Below are positions 54,865-62,586 of a stretch of DNA of 64,000 bases, one piece after another (the stretch's first letter is position 1; each line of letters begins with the position of its first letter). The notes under the pieces were generated by a model, which saw nothing but the letters and a program-made list of their open reading frames with translations, was not told the origin of the DNA and did no database searches. Position numbers and translations under genes: made by a program. The stretch lies in assembly GCA_964492485.1 (NCBI GenBank), contig CAZBKM010000004.1, forward strand, positions 82,664-146,663, written 5' to 3'. This DNA comes from UBA5336 sp964492485 (GTDB lineage: Bacteria > Pseudomonadota > Alphaproteobacteria > Caulobacterales > Hyphomonadaceae).

Positions 54865-55812
54865 ATGATGTCATCTCTGGAGCATGACCACTTTGTCGAG
54901 GTCGAGGGGAACCCGACACCCGATGGCGCGATGTGCGTGTGGTTCACCTCCCGCTCCGGGCTGAGGCTGCGGGCGTGCCGCGTCCCGTCCGGGAACAGTA
55001 ACGCCGCGCGCGGCACCTGCATCGTCTGTCCCGGCCGGACCGAGTTCATCGAGAAATATTTCGAGGTCGCGCGGGAGCTCCAGGAGCGCGGCTTCGCGGT
55101 CCTGATCCTGGACTGGCCGGGCCAGGGTCGTTCGCAGCGTCTTTTGCAGGATCCCCGGCGCGGCCATGTCGACACGTTCGAGACCTTCATTGCGGCCCTC
55201 GAGGACGCCCTTGAGCAGTTGGCCGAACACCTGCCGCGCCCCCATGTCGCGCTCGCCCATTCCATGGGAGGGGCAATCGCACTGGGCGCCCTTGCCGGGA
55301 AACGCCTGCGCGTGGACGCGGCCGCCTTCTCCGCGCCCATGTGGGGATTGGCCAGACGTCCGTTCGGGCTTCGCTACCTGGTCTGGGCCATGCGGGCGCT
55401 GGGGCGCTCGGGTGACTATGCCCGCCCGCCCGGGCCGCCGGAGACGTTCGAAGGCAACATCGTCACCAGCGACCGGGCCCGCTGGTCACTGCAGCGCACC
55501 CTGGTCGAGACCGCGCCTGATCTCGCCATCGGGCAGGTCACCTGGGGCTGGCTCGGCGCGGCGCTCGACATCGTCGACGCCTTTTCAGGGCGCATGGCCC
55601 TCAAGGACATCACGGTTCCCGTCCTGGTGGCCTCCGCCGCGCACGAGAAGCTGGTCGACAATGCGTCCCACGTGCGCCTCTGCGCCCGTCTGCCTGATTG
55701 CGAGCACATCGTGATCGAGGACGCCCTGCACGAGATTCTGATGGAGACGGACGAGACGCGAGCCAAGTTCTGGACGGCGTTCGATGCACTGATGGCGCGC
55801 GCAGGGGTCTGA
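54865..55812 (+). CDS. Alpha/beta hydrolase, lysophospholipase / monoacylglycerol lipase type
   Basis: 315-aa serine hydrolase resembling PldB-like lysophospholipases. It shows ILDWPGQGRSQR, the nucleophile elbow ALAHSMGGAIALGAL, and catalytic His near the end in EDALHEILMETDE. No signal peptide is present. Translation is taken from ATG at 54865 (an adjacent TTG at 54862 is possible). A dispersed repeat and then the IS1595 element follow. Confidence 0.88.
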   Translation: MMSSLEHDHFVEVEGNPTPDGAMCVWFTSRSGLRLRACRVPSGNSNAARGTCIVCPGRTEFIEKYFEVARELQERGFAVLILDWPGQGRSQRLLQDPRRGHVDTFETFIAALEDALEQLAEHLPRPHVALAHSMGGAIALGALAGKRLRVDAAAFSAPMWGLARRPFGLRYLVWAMRALGRSGDYARPPGPPETFEGNIVTSDRARWSLQRTLVETAPDLAIGQVTWGWLGAALDIVDAFSGRMALKDITVPVLVASAAHEKLVDNASHVRLCARLPDCEHIVIEDALHEILMETDETRAKFWTAFDALMARAGV

Positions 55813-55820
55813 ACCGGACT

Positions 55821-55920
55821 CGCGCATCTTCAAGTCAATCGAAGTCAGTGACGATGCGCCATGTTGTTGTTTTTGCGCATTTATTTGACGCGAACCGGTG
55901 TCCACGTCGCTTGAACACGC
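55821..55920. repeat. Dispersed intergenic repeat, copy 4
   Basis: About 100 bp, 8 bases after the hydrolase stop. Palindrome 1 pairs GCGCATCTTCA (55822-55832) with TGACGATGCGC (55849-55859). The shared core ATGTTGTTGTTTTTGCGCAT follows, then palindrome 2 (GCGAACCGGTGTCCACGTCGC, 55890-55910). The IS1595 element is inserted 22 bases beyond its end. Confidence 0.8.
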
Positions 55921-55942
55921 TTTGAGCGCCGGTCTTTCGTTT

Positions 55943-55965
55943 GGGGTCTATATACTTAACTAGCC
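55943..55965 (+). repeat. Left terminal inverted repeat of the IS1595 element
   Basis: 23 bp beginning GGGGTCTATATACTTAAC. Its inner 12 bp (ACTTAACTAGCC, 55954-55965) recurs inverted at 55986-55997, forming a subterminal dyad upstream of the transposase start. Confidence 0.9.
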
Positions 55966-55997
55966 AAAAATAGCTTGCCACCAGTGGCTAGTTAAGT
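55954..55997 (+). promoter_or_regulatory. Subterminal dyad upstream of transposase
   Basis: A perfect 12-bp inverted repeat (ACTTAACTAGCC / GGCTAGTTAAGT) with a 20-nt spacer overlaps the left terminus and ends 28 bases before the transposase ATG. It could be a second transposase-binding site, a transcription barrier against read-in, or an operator. Confidence 0.6.
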
Positions 55998-56025
55998 TAA
56001 ACAGGTTCCATAAGGAGCCTGACCC

Positions 56026-56952
56026 ATGTCGAACCCCGAGACGCTTTCCACCTTCGAGTTCTTTCAGAAGTTCCCGAACGAGGATGCCGCGCGCAAGTTC
56101 TTTGAGGCACGGCGCTGGGGTGACGAGCCGGTTTGCGGTCACTGCGGTTCGGTCGATGTGGTTGAGTGCAAAAACCACAAGCCCATGCCTTACCGCTGCC
56201 GCGACTGCCGGAAGCACTTCAGCGTTCGCACCGGCACCGTTTTGGCCGAAAGCCGTCTCCCGCTCCAGAAATGGCTGCTGGCGATTTTCATGCTGACCAG
56301 CGCGCGTAAGGGCATCCCCAGCACCCAGATGGCCCGCGAGCTTGGCGTCACCCAGAAGACCGCATGGTTCCTCGCGCAGCGCATCCGCGAAACGTGGCTC
56401 AAGGACCGCGACGACCACATGGACGGCCAAGTGCAGGTTGATGAGACCTACGTGGGCGGTAAAGAAAAGAACAAGCACGCCAGCAAAAAGCTCCGCGCGG
56501 GTCGCGGCACCGTGGGTAAGACCCCGGTCGTCGGCATCCGCTCTGAAACCGGCGAAGTTCGGGTGGTAGTCGTTGAGGACACCAAAGCCGCCACCCTTGA
56601 GCGTTTCGTCCGCAAGCACACTCAGCAGGGCGCTACGATCGTGACCGACCACCATGGCGGATACATCGGCCTCGAAGGCGCGGGCTTCCAGCATATCCGC
56701 GTGAACCACTCGGCGGGCGAGTACATCAACGGCATGGCCCACACCAATGGCATCGAAAGCTTCTGGGCTCTGCTCAAGCGCGGGCACTACGGCATCTATC
56801 ACTACATGAGCGCCAAGCACCTGCACCGCTACATCAAAGAGTTCTCGTTCCGCCACAACACGGCTCGGGCCGGAACGATGAACTTCATCGGAATGACCAT
56901 CGACCGGATGGTGGACAAGCGCCTCACGTACCAAGGACTGATCGATGCCTGA
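56026..56952 (+). CDS. IS1595-family transposase
   Basis: 308-aa DDE transposase. The N-terminal zinc ribbon uses Cys37/40 and Cys58/61 (CGHCG...CRDC). A helix-turn-helix region is at about 95-125 (STQMARELGVTQKTAWFLAQRI). The catalytic core (ISXO2-like) has Asp139 in VDETYVGG and Asp208 in VTDHHGGY. Glu244/Lys251 in NGIESFWALLKRG (or Asn241) completes it. AAGGAG lies upstream of the ATG. The stop overlaps the passenger start by 8 bases. All residues look intact, so it is likely active. Confidence 0.95.
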   Translation: MSNPETLSTFEFFQKFPNEDAARKFFEARRWGDEPVCGHCGSVDVVECKNHKPMPYRCRDCRKHFSVRTGTVLAESRLPLQKWLLAIFMLTSARKGIPSTQMARELGVTQKTAWFLAQRIRETWLKDRDDHMDGQVQVDETYVGGKEKNKHASKKLRAGRGTVGKTPVVGIRSETGEVRVVVVEDTKAATLERFVRKHTQQGATIVTDHHGGYIGLEGAGFQHIRVNHSAGEYINGMAHTNGIESFWALLKRGHYGIYHYMSAKHLHRYIKEFSFRHNTARAGTMNFIGMTIDRMVDKRLTYQGLIDA

Positions 56953-57946
56953 GAAGAAAGACGAAATACAGCCAATCGACGCGACCTTTGATGAGGTAGT
57001 CGACGCTATCGCGAAGGGCGAGGAAAGCCCCGAACCGACAGAGGGCATGGCAGAGGCGACGCATCCCGGCATCCTCCCGATAGCGGGCTTACAACTTGAT
57101 TGCTACGTTCTCGATGATGGACGCCGCGTCTTTCACAAGCGCGGGATGGCGAAGGCCCTCGGTCTGAAGTCTGAAGGTGGTAACGCGTTCATGAAGACGT
57201 TGTCCCGCAAAAGCCTTGGATCCGAAATTGACCAAGATCTTTGGGAAAAGATCGAAAACCCAATACTTTTCAAGGCGGTAGGGTCGGATCCAGCGCACGG
57301 CTACGAAGCAGAAGTATTAGTTGAGATTTGCAAGGCTGTTGTCCGGGCTGATGACGCAGGAAAACTGAAATCGTCTCAGGCATCTATGGTTCGCCAAGCC
57401 AAGGCAATCGTGAACGCGCTAGCCAAGGTCGGTATTGTTGCGCTGATTGACGAGGCAACGGGCTACCAAACTGACCGGGACCCTGACGCTCTCCGCTTGC
57501 TTGTGGAAGCGTATATTGAGCAGGAGAAGCGAGAGTGGGAGAAGGAGTTTCCTGACGATTTCTACCTGTCGCTTAACAAGGTTTATGGATCCGACCCTTA
57601 CGTGTCCAAGTCCAGCGGTGCCATGGTTATCAACAAGCCGCAGCACTTCGGGAACTTCACTAGGAAATACGTCTATGGACCGCTGGAAAACGGGGAAGTT
57701 CTGAAGGAACTGGAGCGAAAAAACCCGAAAGTGGATGTCCGAGGAACCCGGAAGCAAAAGTTCCACCAATTCTTGTCCAAGGGATACGGCCTTGAGAAGC
57801 TCAGAGAGCAGCGTCAAGAAGTGCTCACGATGCTCAAGCTGGCAGACGATATCGATGACTTCAAGCGCATGTACGAAAAGAGGTTTGGCCCGCTGGATGG
57901 CCAGCATTCAATGTGGCCTGACTTCTTCTCGCCCCGGAAAAACTAG
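56945..57946 (+). CDS. P63C-domain passenger protein
   Basis: 333-aa protein encoded in the IS element, overlapping the transposase end. The N-terminal half (about 35-160: GLQLDCYVLDDGRRVFHKRGMAKALGL...) and the middle (GYEAEVLVEICKAVV, VGIVALIDEATGYQ) match phage- and plasmid-borne antirepressor/BRO-like proteins. The C-terminal part (WEKEFPDDFYLSLNKVYGSDP.....) matches the P63C domain. The function of P63C is not established, and a DNA-binding or regulatory role is a guess. The codon use is more A/T-rich than the surrounding chromosome, showing transfer. Start at 56945 ATG. Confidence 0.85.
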   Translation: MPEKKDEIQPIDATFDEVVDAIAKGEESPEPTEGMAEATHPGILPIAGLQLDCYVLDDGRRVFHKRGMAKALGLKSEGGNAFMKTLSRKSLGSEIDQDLWEKIENPILFKAVGSDPAHGYEAEVLVEICKAVVRADDAGKLKSSQASMVRQAKAIVNALAKVGIVALIDEATGYQTDRDPDALRLLVEAYIEQEKREWEKEFPDDFYLSLNKVYGSDPYVSKSSGAMVINKPQHFGNFTRKYVYGPLENGEVLKELERKNPKVDVRGTRKQKFHQFLSKGYGLEKLREQRQEVLTMLKLADDIDDFKRMYEKRFGPLDGQHSMWPDFFSPRKN

Positions 57947-58393
57947 AGTCTTGCCGGGGGCGAACGAAGAACTCTTCACGAACAAAAACGGTCTCGACTC
58001 AGCTTAGCGTCACCGCGTATAAGGTTATCGGACGGCTACCGTCACCTCTTAGCACTGCAAACCCCTGATACGGGCGGGGGAGCGTGGTGTGACCCCGGAG
58101 AGGCAGGCTCAACCTGCTGATCTGCTATGAAGGTGCCGATGGTATCTTGTGCGTGGCCGAAGCCGGTGAGCGTTCGCTCATATTTCCGGCTTCGGTTTGG
58201 GCGCATTGAGCGTGTCATTGCTCAGTGTCGCTCGTATCCGTCTCGTTAACGGGTTGCAGCCCTAGAGACACATGAGAAGGCGGTAGTCGTCGCTCCTTGC
58301 GATACTTTTACCCAGCCGTTCGCGGTTCGTCTAGCTAATCTCACTAGCCGGGGGTGCCCTTGCTTAGACCGGCTAGTTAAGTATATAGACCTC
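57947..58393 (+). other. Noncoding, hairpin-rich right part of the IS1595 element
   Basis: 447 bp without a convincing gene. Hairpins seen: CCCCGG/CCGGGG (57932-57959) across the passenger stop, GACGG-CTA-CCGTC (58031-58043), GCAGG/CCTGC (58103-58117), a 10-bp stem CCGAAGCCGG/CCGGCTTCGG (58157-58194) with inner TGAG/CTCA, and TGAGC/GCTCA (58207-58223). The density of stems suggests either a structured RNA or long regulatory 3' DNA. It ends in the right terminal repeat. Confidence 0.6.
58371..58393 (-). repeat. Right terminal inverted repeat of the IS1595 element
   Basis: 23 bp (GGCTAGTTAAGTATATAGAC then CTC) complementary to the left terminus with one mismatch, followed by the TTTCGTTT target duplication. 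Confidence 0.9.
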
Positions 58394-58436
58394 TTTCGTT
58401 TCACTCCAGACCATCGATTGTGTTCCTCGGATCGGC

Positions 58437-58479
58437 GCAGGTATCCGTTCGCAATCGGTCCCGATTGCTCCGAACCTGC
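58437..58479 (-). terminator. Hairpin directly downstream of the inositol-monophosphatase-like gene
   Basis: Nested inverted repeats: GCAGG/CCTGC outside (58437-58441, 58475-58479) and GCAATCG/CGATTGC inside (58451-58457, 58462-58468). They abut the gene's stop codon. No T-tract is present, so a terminator role is tentative. Confidence 0.5.
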
Positions 58480-59307
58480 CTAATCGACGTCGGGAAGGTG
58501 GCGGCGGAACGCCTTCGCCTTGCGCAGCCGATTGACCAGATCGCCGTGCAGCGGCTCGTTGCTGGCGACGATGTTGCCGCTTTCCAGCACCTGACCCCCA
58601 TCGATGTCGTTCACGACGCCACCGGCCTCGCGCACGATGACGATGCCTGCGGCGATATCCCAGGGCTTCAGGTCACGCTCCCAGAAACCATCGAACCGGC
58701 CCGCTGCGACCCAGGCGAGATCGAGCGCCGCCGAGCCATAGCGCCGGATTCCTGCGGTGGCCGGGGTCAGGGCCGCCAGTTCGCCCCAGAAGGTGGCATG
58801 GGTGTGCTCGGCCTTGCCATGATAGGGCGTGCCCGTCGCGATCACGGCTTCACTCAGCCTGCGCCGGGCGGCGACGACCAGCTTGCGCTGGCCCAGCCAG
58901 GCACCGCGACCGACTTCGGCCCAGAAGATCTCGTTCTTGATGACGTCATAGACGACACCGCAGAAAAGCCGTCCCTCGCGCTCCAGGGCGATGGAGACAG
59001 CAAAGTGCGGCTGGCCATGGAGAAAGTTCAGCGTCCCGTCCAGCGGGTCGACGATGAAACGGTTCGTCCTGTCCGTTCCCTTCACCTCGCCGCGTTCTTC
59101 CATCAGGAAGCTGTAACCGGGCCGGGCCTTGGACAGACTGTCGAAGATGGCATCCTCGGCCTTGTGATCGGCGTTGGAGACGAAATCGGCGGGGCCCTTG
59201 CGCGACACCTGAAGGTTTTCCACCTCGCCGAAGTCGCGCGCCAGCAGCCGTCCCGCATCGCGGGCAGCCTTGATCATCACCGTGCCGACTGGGGACGGGC
59301 GCGACAT
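58480..59307 (-). CDS. suhB: Inositol monophosphatase family protein (SuhB-like)
   Basis: 275-aa Mg-dependent phosphatase. Metal-binding motifs EERGE, VDPLDGTLNFLHG and WDIAAGIVIVREAGG are intact. It hydrolyses inositol-1-phosphate or related sugar phosphates, and SuhB also has rRNA-transcription roles in E. coli. Which of these applies here is unknown. It is 3 bases after efp on the same strand, so the two are co-transcribed, an arrangement typical of Alphaproteobacteria. Confidence 0.93.
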   Translation of the reverse strand: MSRPSPVGTVMIKAARDAGRLLARDFGEVENLQVSRKGPADFVSNADHKAEDAIFDSLSKARPGYSFLMEERGEVKGTDRTNRFIVDPLDGTLNFLHGQPHFAVSIALEREGRLFCGVVYDVIKNEIFWAEVGRGAWLGQRKLVVAARRRLSEAVIATGTPYHGKAEHTHATFWGELAALTPATAGIRRYGSAALDLAWVAAGRFDGFWERDLKPWDIAAGIVIVREAGGVVNDIDGGQVLESGNIVASNEPLHGDLVNRLRKAKAFRRHLPDVD

Positions 59308-59310
59308 GAC

Positions 59311-59877
59311 CTAGTCCGCGCGGCGCAGATAGGTCGAGTCAGCGGTCTGGACGACGATGCGTTCGCCGACCCCGATGAAGGGCGGCACCATGACCCGCAC
59401 GCCATTGTCACAGACAGCGGGCTTGAAGGAGTTGGCGGCCGTCTGCCCCTTCACGACGGGCTCTGTCTCCGCCACCTCCACAATGACCTGCTCGGGCAGC
59501 GCGATCCCGATCGGCTTGTCACCATAGAACTCGATCTCGACCGTCATGCCGTCCTGGAGATAGGCGCCCTGGTCGCCGACCCAGTCCTTGTCCAGTTCGA
59601 TCTGCTCGAAGGTTTCCTGATCCATGAAGGTGTAGGTGGCACCGCTGTCGAAAAGGAACTGATAGTCCTTCTGTTCGAGCCGGACGCGTTCGACGGTTTC
59701 GTTCGCCCGGAAGCGTTCATTGGCCTTCGATCCGGTTATCAGGTTGCGCAACTCCACCTGGGCGAAAGCGCCGCCCTTTCCGGGCTTGACGTGGTTGGTC
59801 TTCACGGCACGCCAGACACCGCCCTGGTGCTCGATCACCATGCCCGGTTTGATCTCGTTGCCATTGATCTTGGCCAT
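59311..59877 (-). CDS. efp: Elongation factor P
   Basis: 188-aa translation factor that relieves ribosome stalling at polyproline. Domain I has KPGMVIEHQGGVWRAVKTNHVKPGKGGAFAQ, with the tip Lys in PGKGG that is modified in many bacteria. Domains II and III are complete (ERVRLEQKDYQFLFDSG, VPPFIGVGERIVVQTADSTYLRR). It is upstream of suhB. Confidence 0.97.
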   Translation of the reverse strand: MAKINGNEIKPGMVIEHQGGVWRAVKTNHVKPGKGGAFAQVELRNLITGSKANERFRANETVERVRLEQKDYQFLFDSGATYTFMDQETFEQIELDKDWVGDQGAYLQDGMTVEIEFYGDKPIGIALPEQVIVEVAETEPVVKGQTAANSFKPAVCDNGVRVMVPPFIGVGERIVVQTADSTYLRRAD

Positions 59878-60012
59878 ATCGTGTTCGCCTCGCGAAGTGG
59901 ACTCCGTGCCGGCGCGTAGCCGGCAGACGCAAAACGGTCAAGTTTGCCCGGATTGCGCGTCCCGCAAACTCGGTTAGGTTGGTTTCACCGTTTTCTGAAT
60001 GGGGGGCAGACC

Positions 60013-60330
60013 ATGAGCGGCTTTGCGCAACGTTTCCTGAGCTTCGACAAGCTGATCGGACCAAGTCTGATCAAGCTGATCTACTTCATCGGTCTTGCGC
60101 TCATCGCGCTCGGCACCGTCTTCTTCATGCTGATGTCGCTGATGCAGATGGGAAATTCGGTGACGGCCGCGGTCGGCGGACTGATCCTCGCGCCGGTGGC
60201 AGGCCTGATCTATCTGATCCTCTGGCGTTTCCTCTGCGAAATCTACCTGCTCTTCTTCCGGATCAGTGACGATTTGCGCGACGTGCGCAATCACTGGCTT
60301 GGCACCACTGAGGACAAGACCGAAATCTAA
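60013..60330 (+). CDS. DUF4282 membrane protein
   Basis: 105-aa protein with two hydrophobic helices (about 20-47 and 53-75) and the family ending FLCEIYLLFFRISDDLRDVRNH. DUF4282 proteins have no established function. The ATG at 60013 follows a GGGGGG-type purine tract. Divergent from efp. A dispersed repeat begins right after its stop. Confidence 0.85.
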   Translation: MSGFAQRFLSFDKLIGPSLIKLIYFIGLALIALGTVFFMLMSLMQMGNSVTAAVGGLILAPVAGLIYLILWRFLCEIYLLFFRISDDLRDVRNHWLGTTEDKTEI

Positions 60331-60419
60331 GGGCTTTTCGAGCGAACCGGGCACCGGAATGCCCAAAAACAAGAACATGCCGCATCTTCACTAGGTCTGA
60401 TTGACCTGAAGATGCGCCA
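60331..60419. repeat. Dispersed intergenic repeat, copy 5 (reverse orientation)
   Basis: About 90 bp between the convergent DUF4282 and thiE genes. Read in reverse it matches copy 4: palindrome 1 pairs GCATCTTCA with TGAAGATGC (60382-60416), and the core is AAAAACAAGAACATG. It ends in GAAGATGCGCC. Confidence 0.8.
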
Positions 60420-60473
60420 GGGGGCGTTTTCCGGCGACTCGGGATCGTAAAGCGACGGTTGCGGAGGCGTCGC

Positions 60474-61142
60474 TCAGGCCTCGTCCGGCAGGGCCAGGCG
60501 GTCGAAGACGGCGTTGAACGCCGCCACGGCAGCGCCCGGCCCTTCGGGATGCTGCCAGACACCGGAACTGACCGCGAGGAAATCCGCGCCCGCTTCCACG
60601 AGGGCGGCGGCGGCGTCCACCGTGATCCCGCCAATCGCGACGCAGGGCAGCTCCGCCACCTCCTGCCACCACGACAGGAGATCCAGGCCCGCCACCGCCG
60701 TGTCCGATTTCGTGCCGGTTGGATGGAACGCCCCGAAGGCCACGTAATCGGCCCCCGCTTCTCCCGCCTCCATCGCCGCATGACGGCTGTCCTTACAGGT
60801 GGCGCCGACAATGGCCTCCGGACCCAGCCGGGCGCGGGCCTCGGCGACGGGCGTATCGTCAAGGCCCACATGCACGCCGTCGGCGCCCAGTTCCAGCGCC
60901 AGGGCGGGATCGTCATTGACCACCACCGCCACGCCCCGCGCCTGGGCCAGTTCCATGACGCCGTCGGCAACCCTCCGGGTCGCGTCCGGGTCCAACACGC
61001 CGTCGCCCGTCTTCAGGCGAAGCTGCAGGCAGGCGACATCGCCGCCGTCCAGCGCCGCCTCCAGCGCCCGTCCAAAGGCGGCCACGTCCGCCACCTGGGG
61101 CGGGGTGATCAGGTAAAGACGACAACGGGGAGCACGCGACAT
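60474..61142 (-). CDS. thiE: Thiamine phosphate synthase
   Basis: 222-aa TIM barrel joining the thiazole and pyrimidine halves of thiamine. It shows LYLITPPQ, LQLRLK, VVVNDDPALALELGADGVHVG (metal-binding Asp), GATCKDSRHAAMEAGEAGADYVAFGAF, and the C-terminal AIGGI and ASSGVWQ-like AVSSGVWQHPEG. The LQLRLK and TGTKSD segments differ a little from the canonical QLR.K and PT.TK. The ATG at 61142 is preferred; an upstream in-frame ATG at 61241 would add 33 residues. No thiamine riboswitch motif is seen. Confidence 0.9.
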   Translation of the reverse strand: MSRAPRCRLYLITPPQVADVAAFGRALEAALDGGDVACLQLRLKTGDGVLDPDATRRVADGVMELAQARGVAVVVNDDPALALELGADGVHVGLDDTPVAEARARLGPEAIVGATCKDSRHAAMEAGEAGADYVAFGAFHPTGTKSDTAVAGLDLLSWWQEVAELPCVAIGGITVDAAAALVEAGADFLAVSSGVWQHPEGPGAAVAAFNAVFDRLALPDEA

Positions 61143-61268
61143 GGCCGAAAGGATTGGCGCGAGTGGCGCGTGGACGTCAAGCACGGGCAAAGCCTTCCTC
61201 GCGCGCGCCGCAGACCTGAGAAGAAAGGTAGGCGGACCCATAAAATACCGTGTACGAGGTAATTCATT

Positions 61269-61316
61269 GCTTATATATAAGCTTTCTTGCAATTCTGATT
61301 GTCCATGTGATTATAT
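61269..61316 (+). promoter_or_regulatory. Candidate promoter and operator of the bkd operon
   Basis: In an A/T-rich island upstream of E1alpha, TTGCAA (61287-61292) and TTATAT (61311-61316) are spaced by 18 bp like a -35/-10 pair. A perfect 14-bp palindrome GCTTATATATAAGC (61269-61282) lies immediately upstream of the -35, a plausible operator. Confidence 0.6.
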
Positions 61317-61352
61317 GCAGGCATATCCTATCGATGACAGGAGGATCGCCTC

Positions 61353-62582
61353 ATGGCCTTGCCCGAGCGCCCGTTCACGGTCCCCGGGCCGGAATTCCGG
61401 CCGGGCGACGCCCCGGATTTCAGCCAGCTCCGCGTGCCCGCGCCAGACGCGCTGCCCCGGCCGCCGATCGACGCGCCGGCGCGCGACCTCGCAGCCCACG
61501 CCCACGGGCTCGTGCGGGTTCTCGATGATGAAGGCCAGGCCCGGGGTGCCTGGGCGCCGGATCTGGACGCCGACACGCTGAAGGCCGGTCTGCAAACCAT
61601 GGTCCTCACCCGGGCCTATGATGCGCGGATGATGAAGATGCAGCGCACCAAGCGGCTGTCCTTCTACATGAAATGTCTTGGCGAGGAGGCGGTTGCGACG
61701 GCCGGTGCCATGGCGCTTCGCGACGAGGACATGCTGTTTCCGTCCTACCGCCAGCAGGCGGCCTATATCGCACGCGGCGCCGACCTGACCGACATGATGT
61801 GTCAGTGCATCTCGAACGCCGCCGATCCCCTTCTGGGTCGTCAGCTTCCCGTCCACTATGCCGATGCTGCCAGAAACTGGTTCTCGGTCTCGGGCAATCT
61901 CGGCACGCAGTTTCCCCAGGCCGTCGGCTGGGCCATGGCCAGCGCGCTGAAGGGGCGCGACGCCCTCGCCTGCAGCTGGATCGGCGAAGGCACGACGGCG
62001 GAGAGCGATTTCCACGCCGCGCTGACGCTGGCCTCAACCTACAATGCGCCAGCAATCCTCAATGTGGTCAACAATCAGTGGGCGATCTCGATGCACCAGT
62101 CGATCTCCCTCGGCCAGGCGGAGAGTTTCGCCGCCAAGGCGATCGGATACGGCCTTCCCGGGCTGCGCGTCGACGGAAACGACTTTCTCGCCGTTCATGC
62201 GGCCACCGACTGGGCCGCCCAGCGGGCACGTGCCGGCCACGGCGCCACGCTGATCGAGGTCTACACGTATCGTGGCGAGGCCCACTCCACGTCAGATGAT
62301 CCCTCACGCTACCGTCCGAAGGACGCGTGGAAGTCGTGGCCCCTGGGCGATCCGATCGCGCGGCTGAGCCAGCACCTGATCGGCCTGGGCGTTTGGGAGG
62401 CCGGAGACCTTGGCGACCTCGAAGCCGACTGCAAGCGCCATGTCGACCGGGCCTGGAAACAGGCGCTCACCCACGGCACGCTGGAAGAGGGTCCCCACGC
62501 GCCCGCCGGCACCCTGTTCGACGATGTCTTCGCGCGGCAACCCTGGCACCTGGCCCGCCAGAAGGCCGATCTGGGAGCCTAG
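61353..62582 (+). CDS. bkdA1: Branched-chain 2-oxoacid dehydrogenase E1 component, alpha subunit
   Basis: 409-aa thiamine-diphosphate-dependent E1alpha that decarboxylates branched-chain 2-oxoacids from Val, Leu and Ile. The TPP-binding motif GEGTTAESDFHAALTLASTYNAPAILNVVNNQWAIS is complete. RTKRLSFYMKCLGEEAVATAGAMAL and the phosphorylation-loop-like TYRGEAHSTSDDPSRYR are typical. AGGAGG lies before the ATG. It is followed by E1beta and E2. Confidence 0.95.
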   Translation: MALPERPFTVPGPEFRPGDAPDFSQLRVPAPDALPRPPIDAPARDLAAHAHGLVRVLDDEGQARGAWAPDLDADTLKAGLQTMVLTRAYDARMMKMQRTKRLSFYMKCLGEEAVATAGAMALRDEDMLFPSYRQQAAYIARGADLTDMMCQCISNAADPLLGRQLPVHYADAARNWFSVSGNLGTQFPQAVGWAMASALKGRDALACSWIGEGTTAESDFHAALTLASTYNAPAILNVVNNQWAISMHQSISLGQAESFAAKAIGYGLPGLRVDGNDFLAVHAATDWAAQRARAGHGATLIEVYTYRGEAHSTSDDPSRYRPKDAWKSWPLGDPIARLSQHLIGLGVWEAGDLGDLEADCKRHVDRAWKQALTHGTLEEGPHAPAGTLFDDVFARQPWHLARQKADLGA

Positions 62583-62586
62583 AGCC

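Larger units (their letters stand above)
55943..58393 (+). mobile_element. Complete IS1595-family element with passenger gene
   Basis: 2451-bp element bounded by 23-bp terminal inverted repeats (55943-55965 and 58371-58393; 22 of 23 match) and flanked by a perfect 8-bp direct duplication TTTCGTTT (55935-55942 and 58394-58401), the size expected for IS1595. It contains a DDE transposase, an overlapping P63C-domain passenger gene and a 447-bp noncoding right part. The passenger region has visibly lower G+C than the chromosome. Intact ends, target duplication and both genes suggest a recent insertion. Confidence 0.93.

Noticed and set aside
61143..61352. Thiamine riboswitch upstream of thiE
   Set aside because: No recognisable conserved thiamine-box bases were found in either orientation. 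The A/T-rich palindromic region better fits the bkd promoter.
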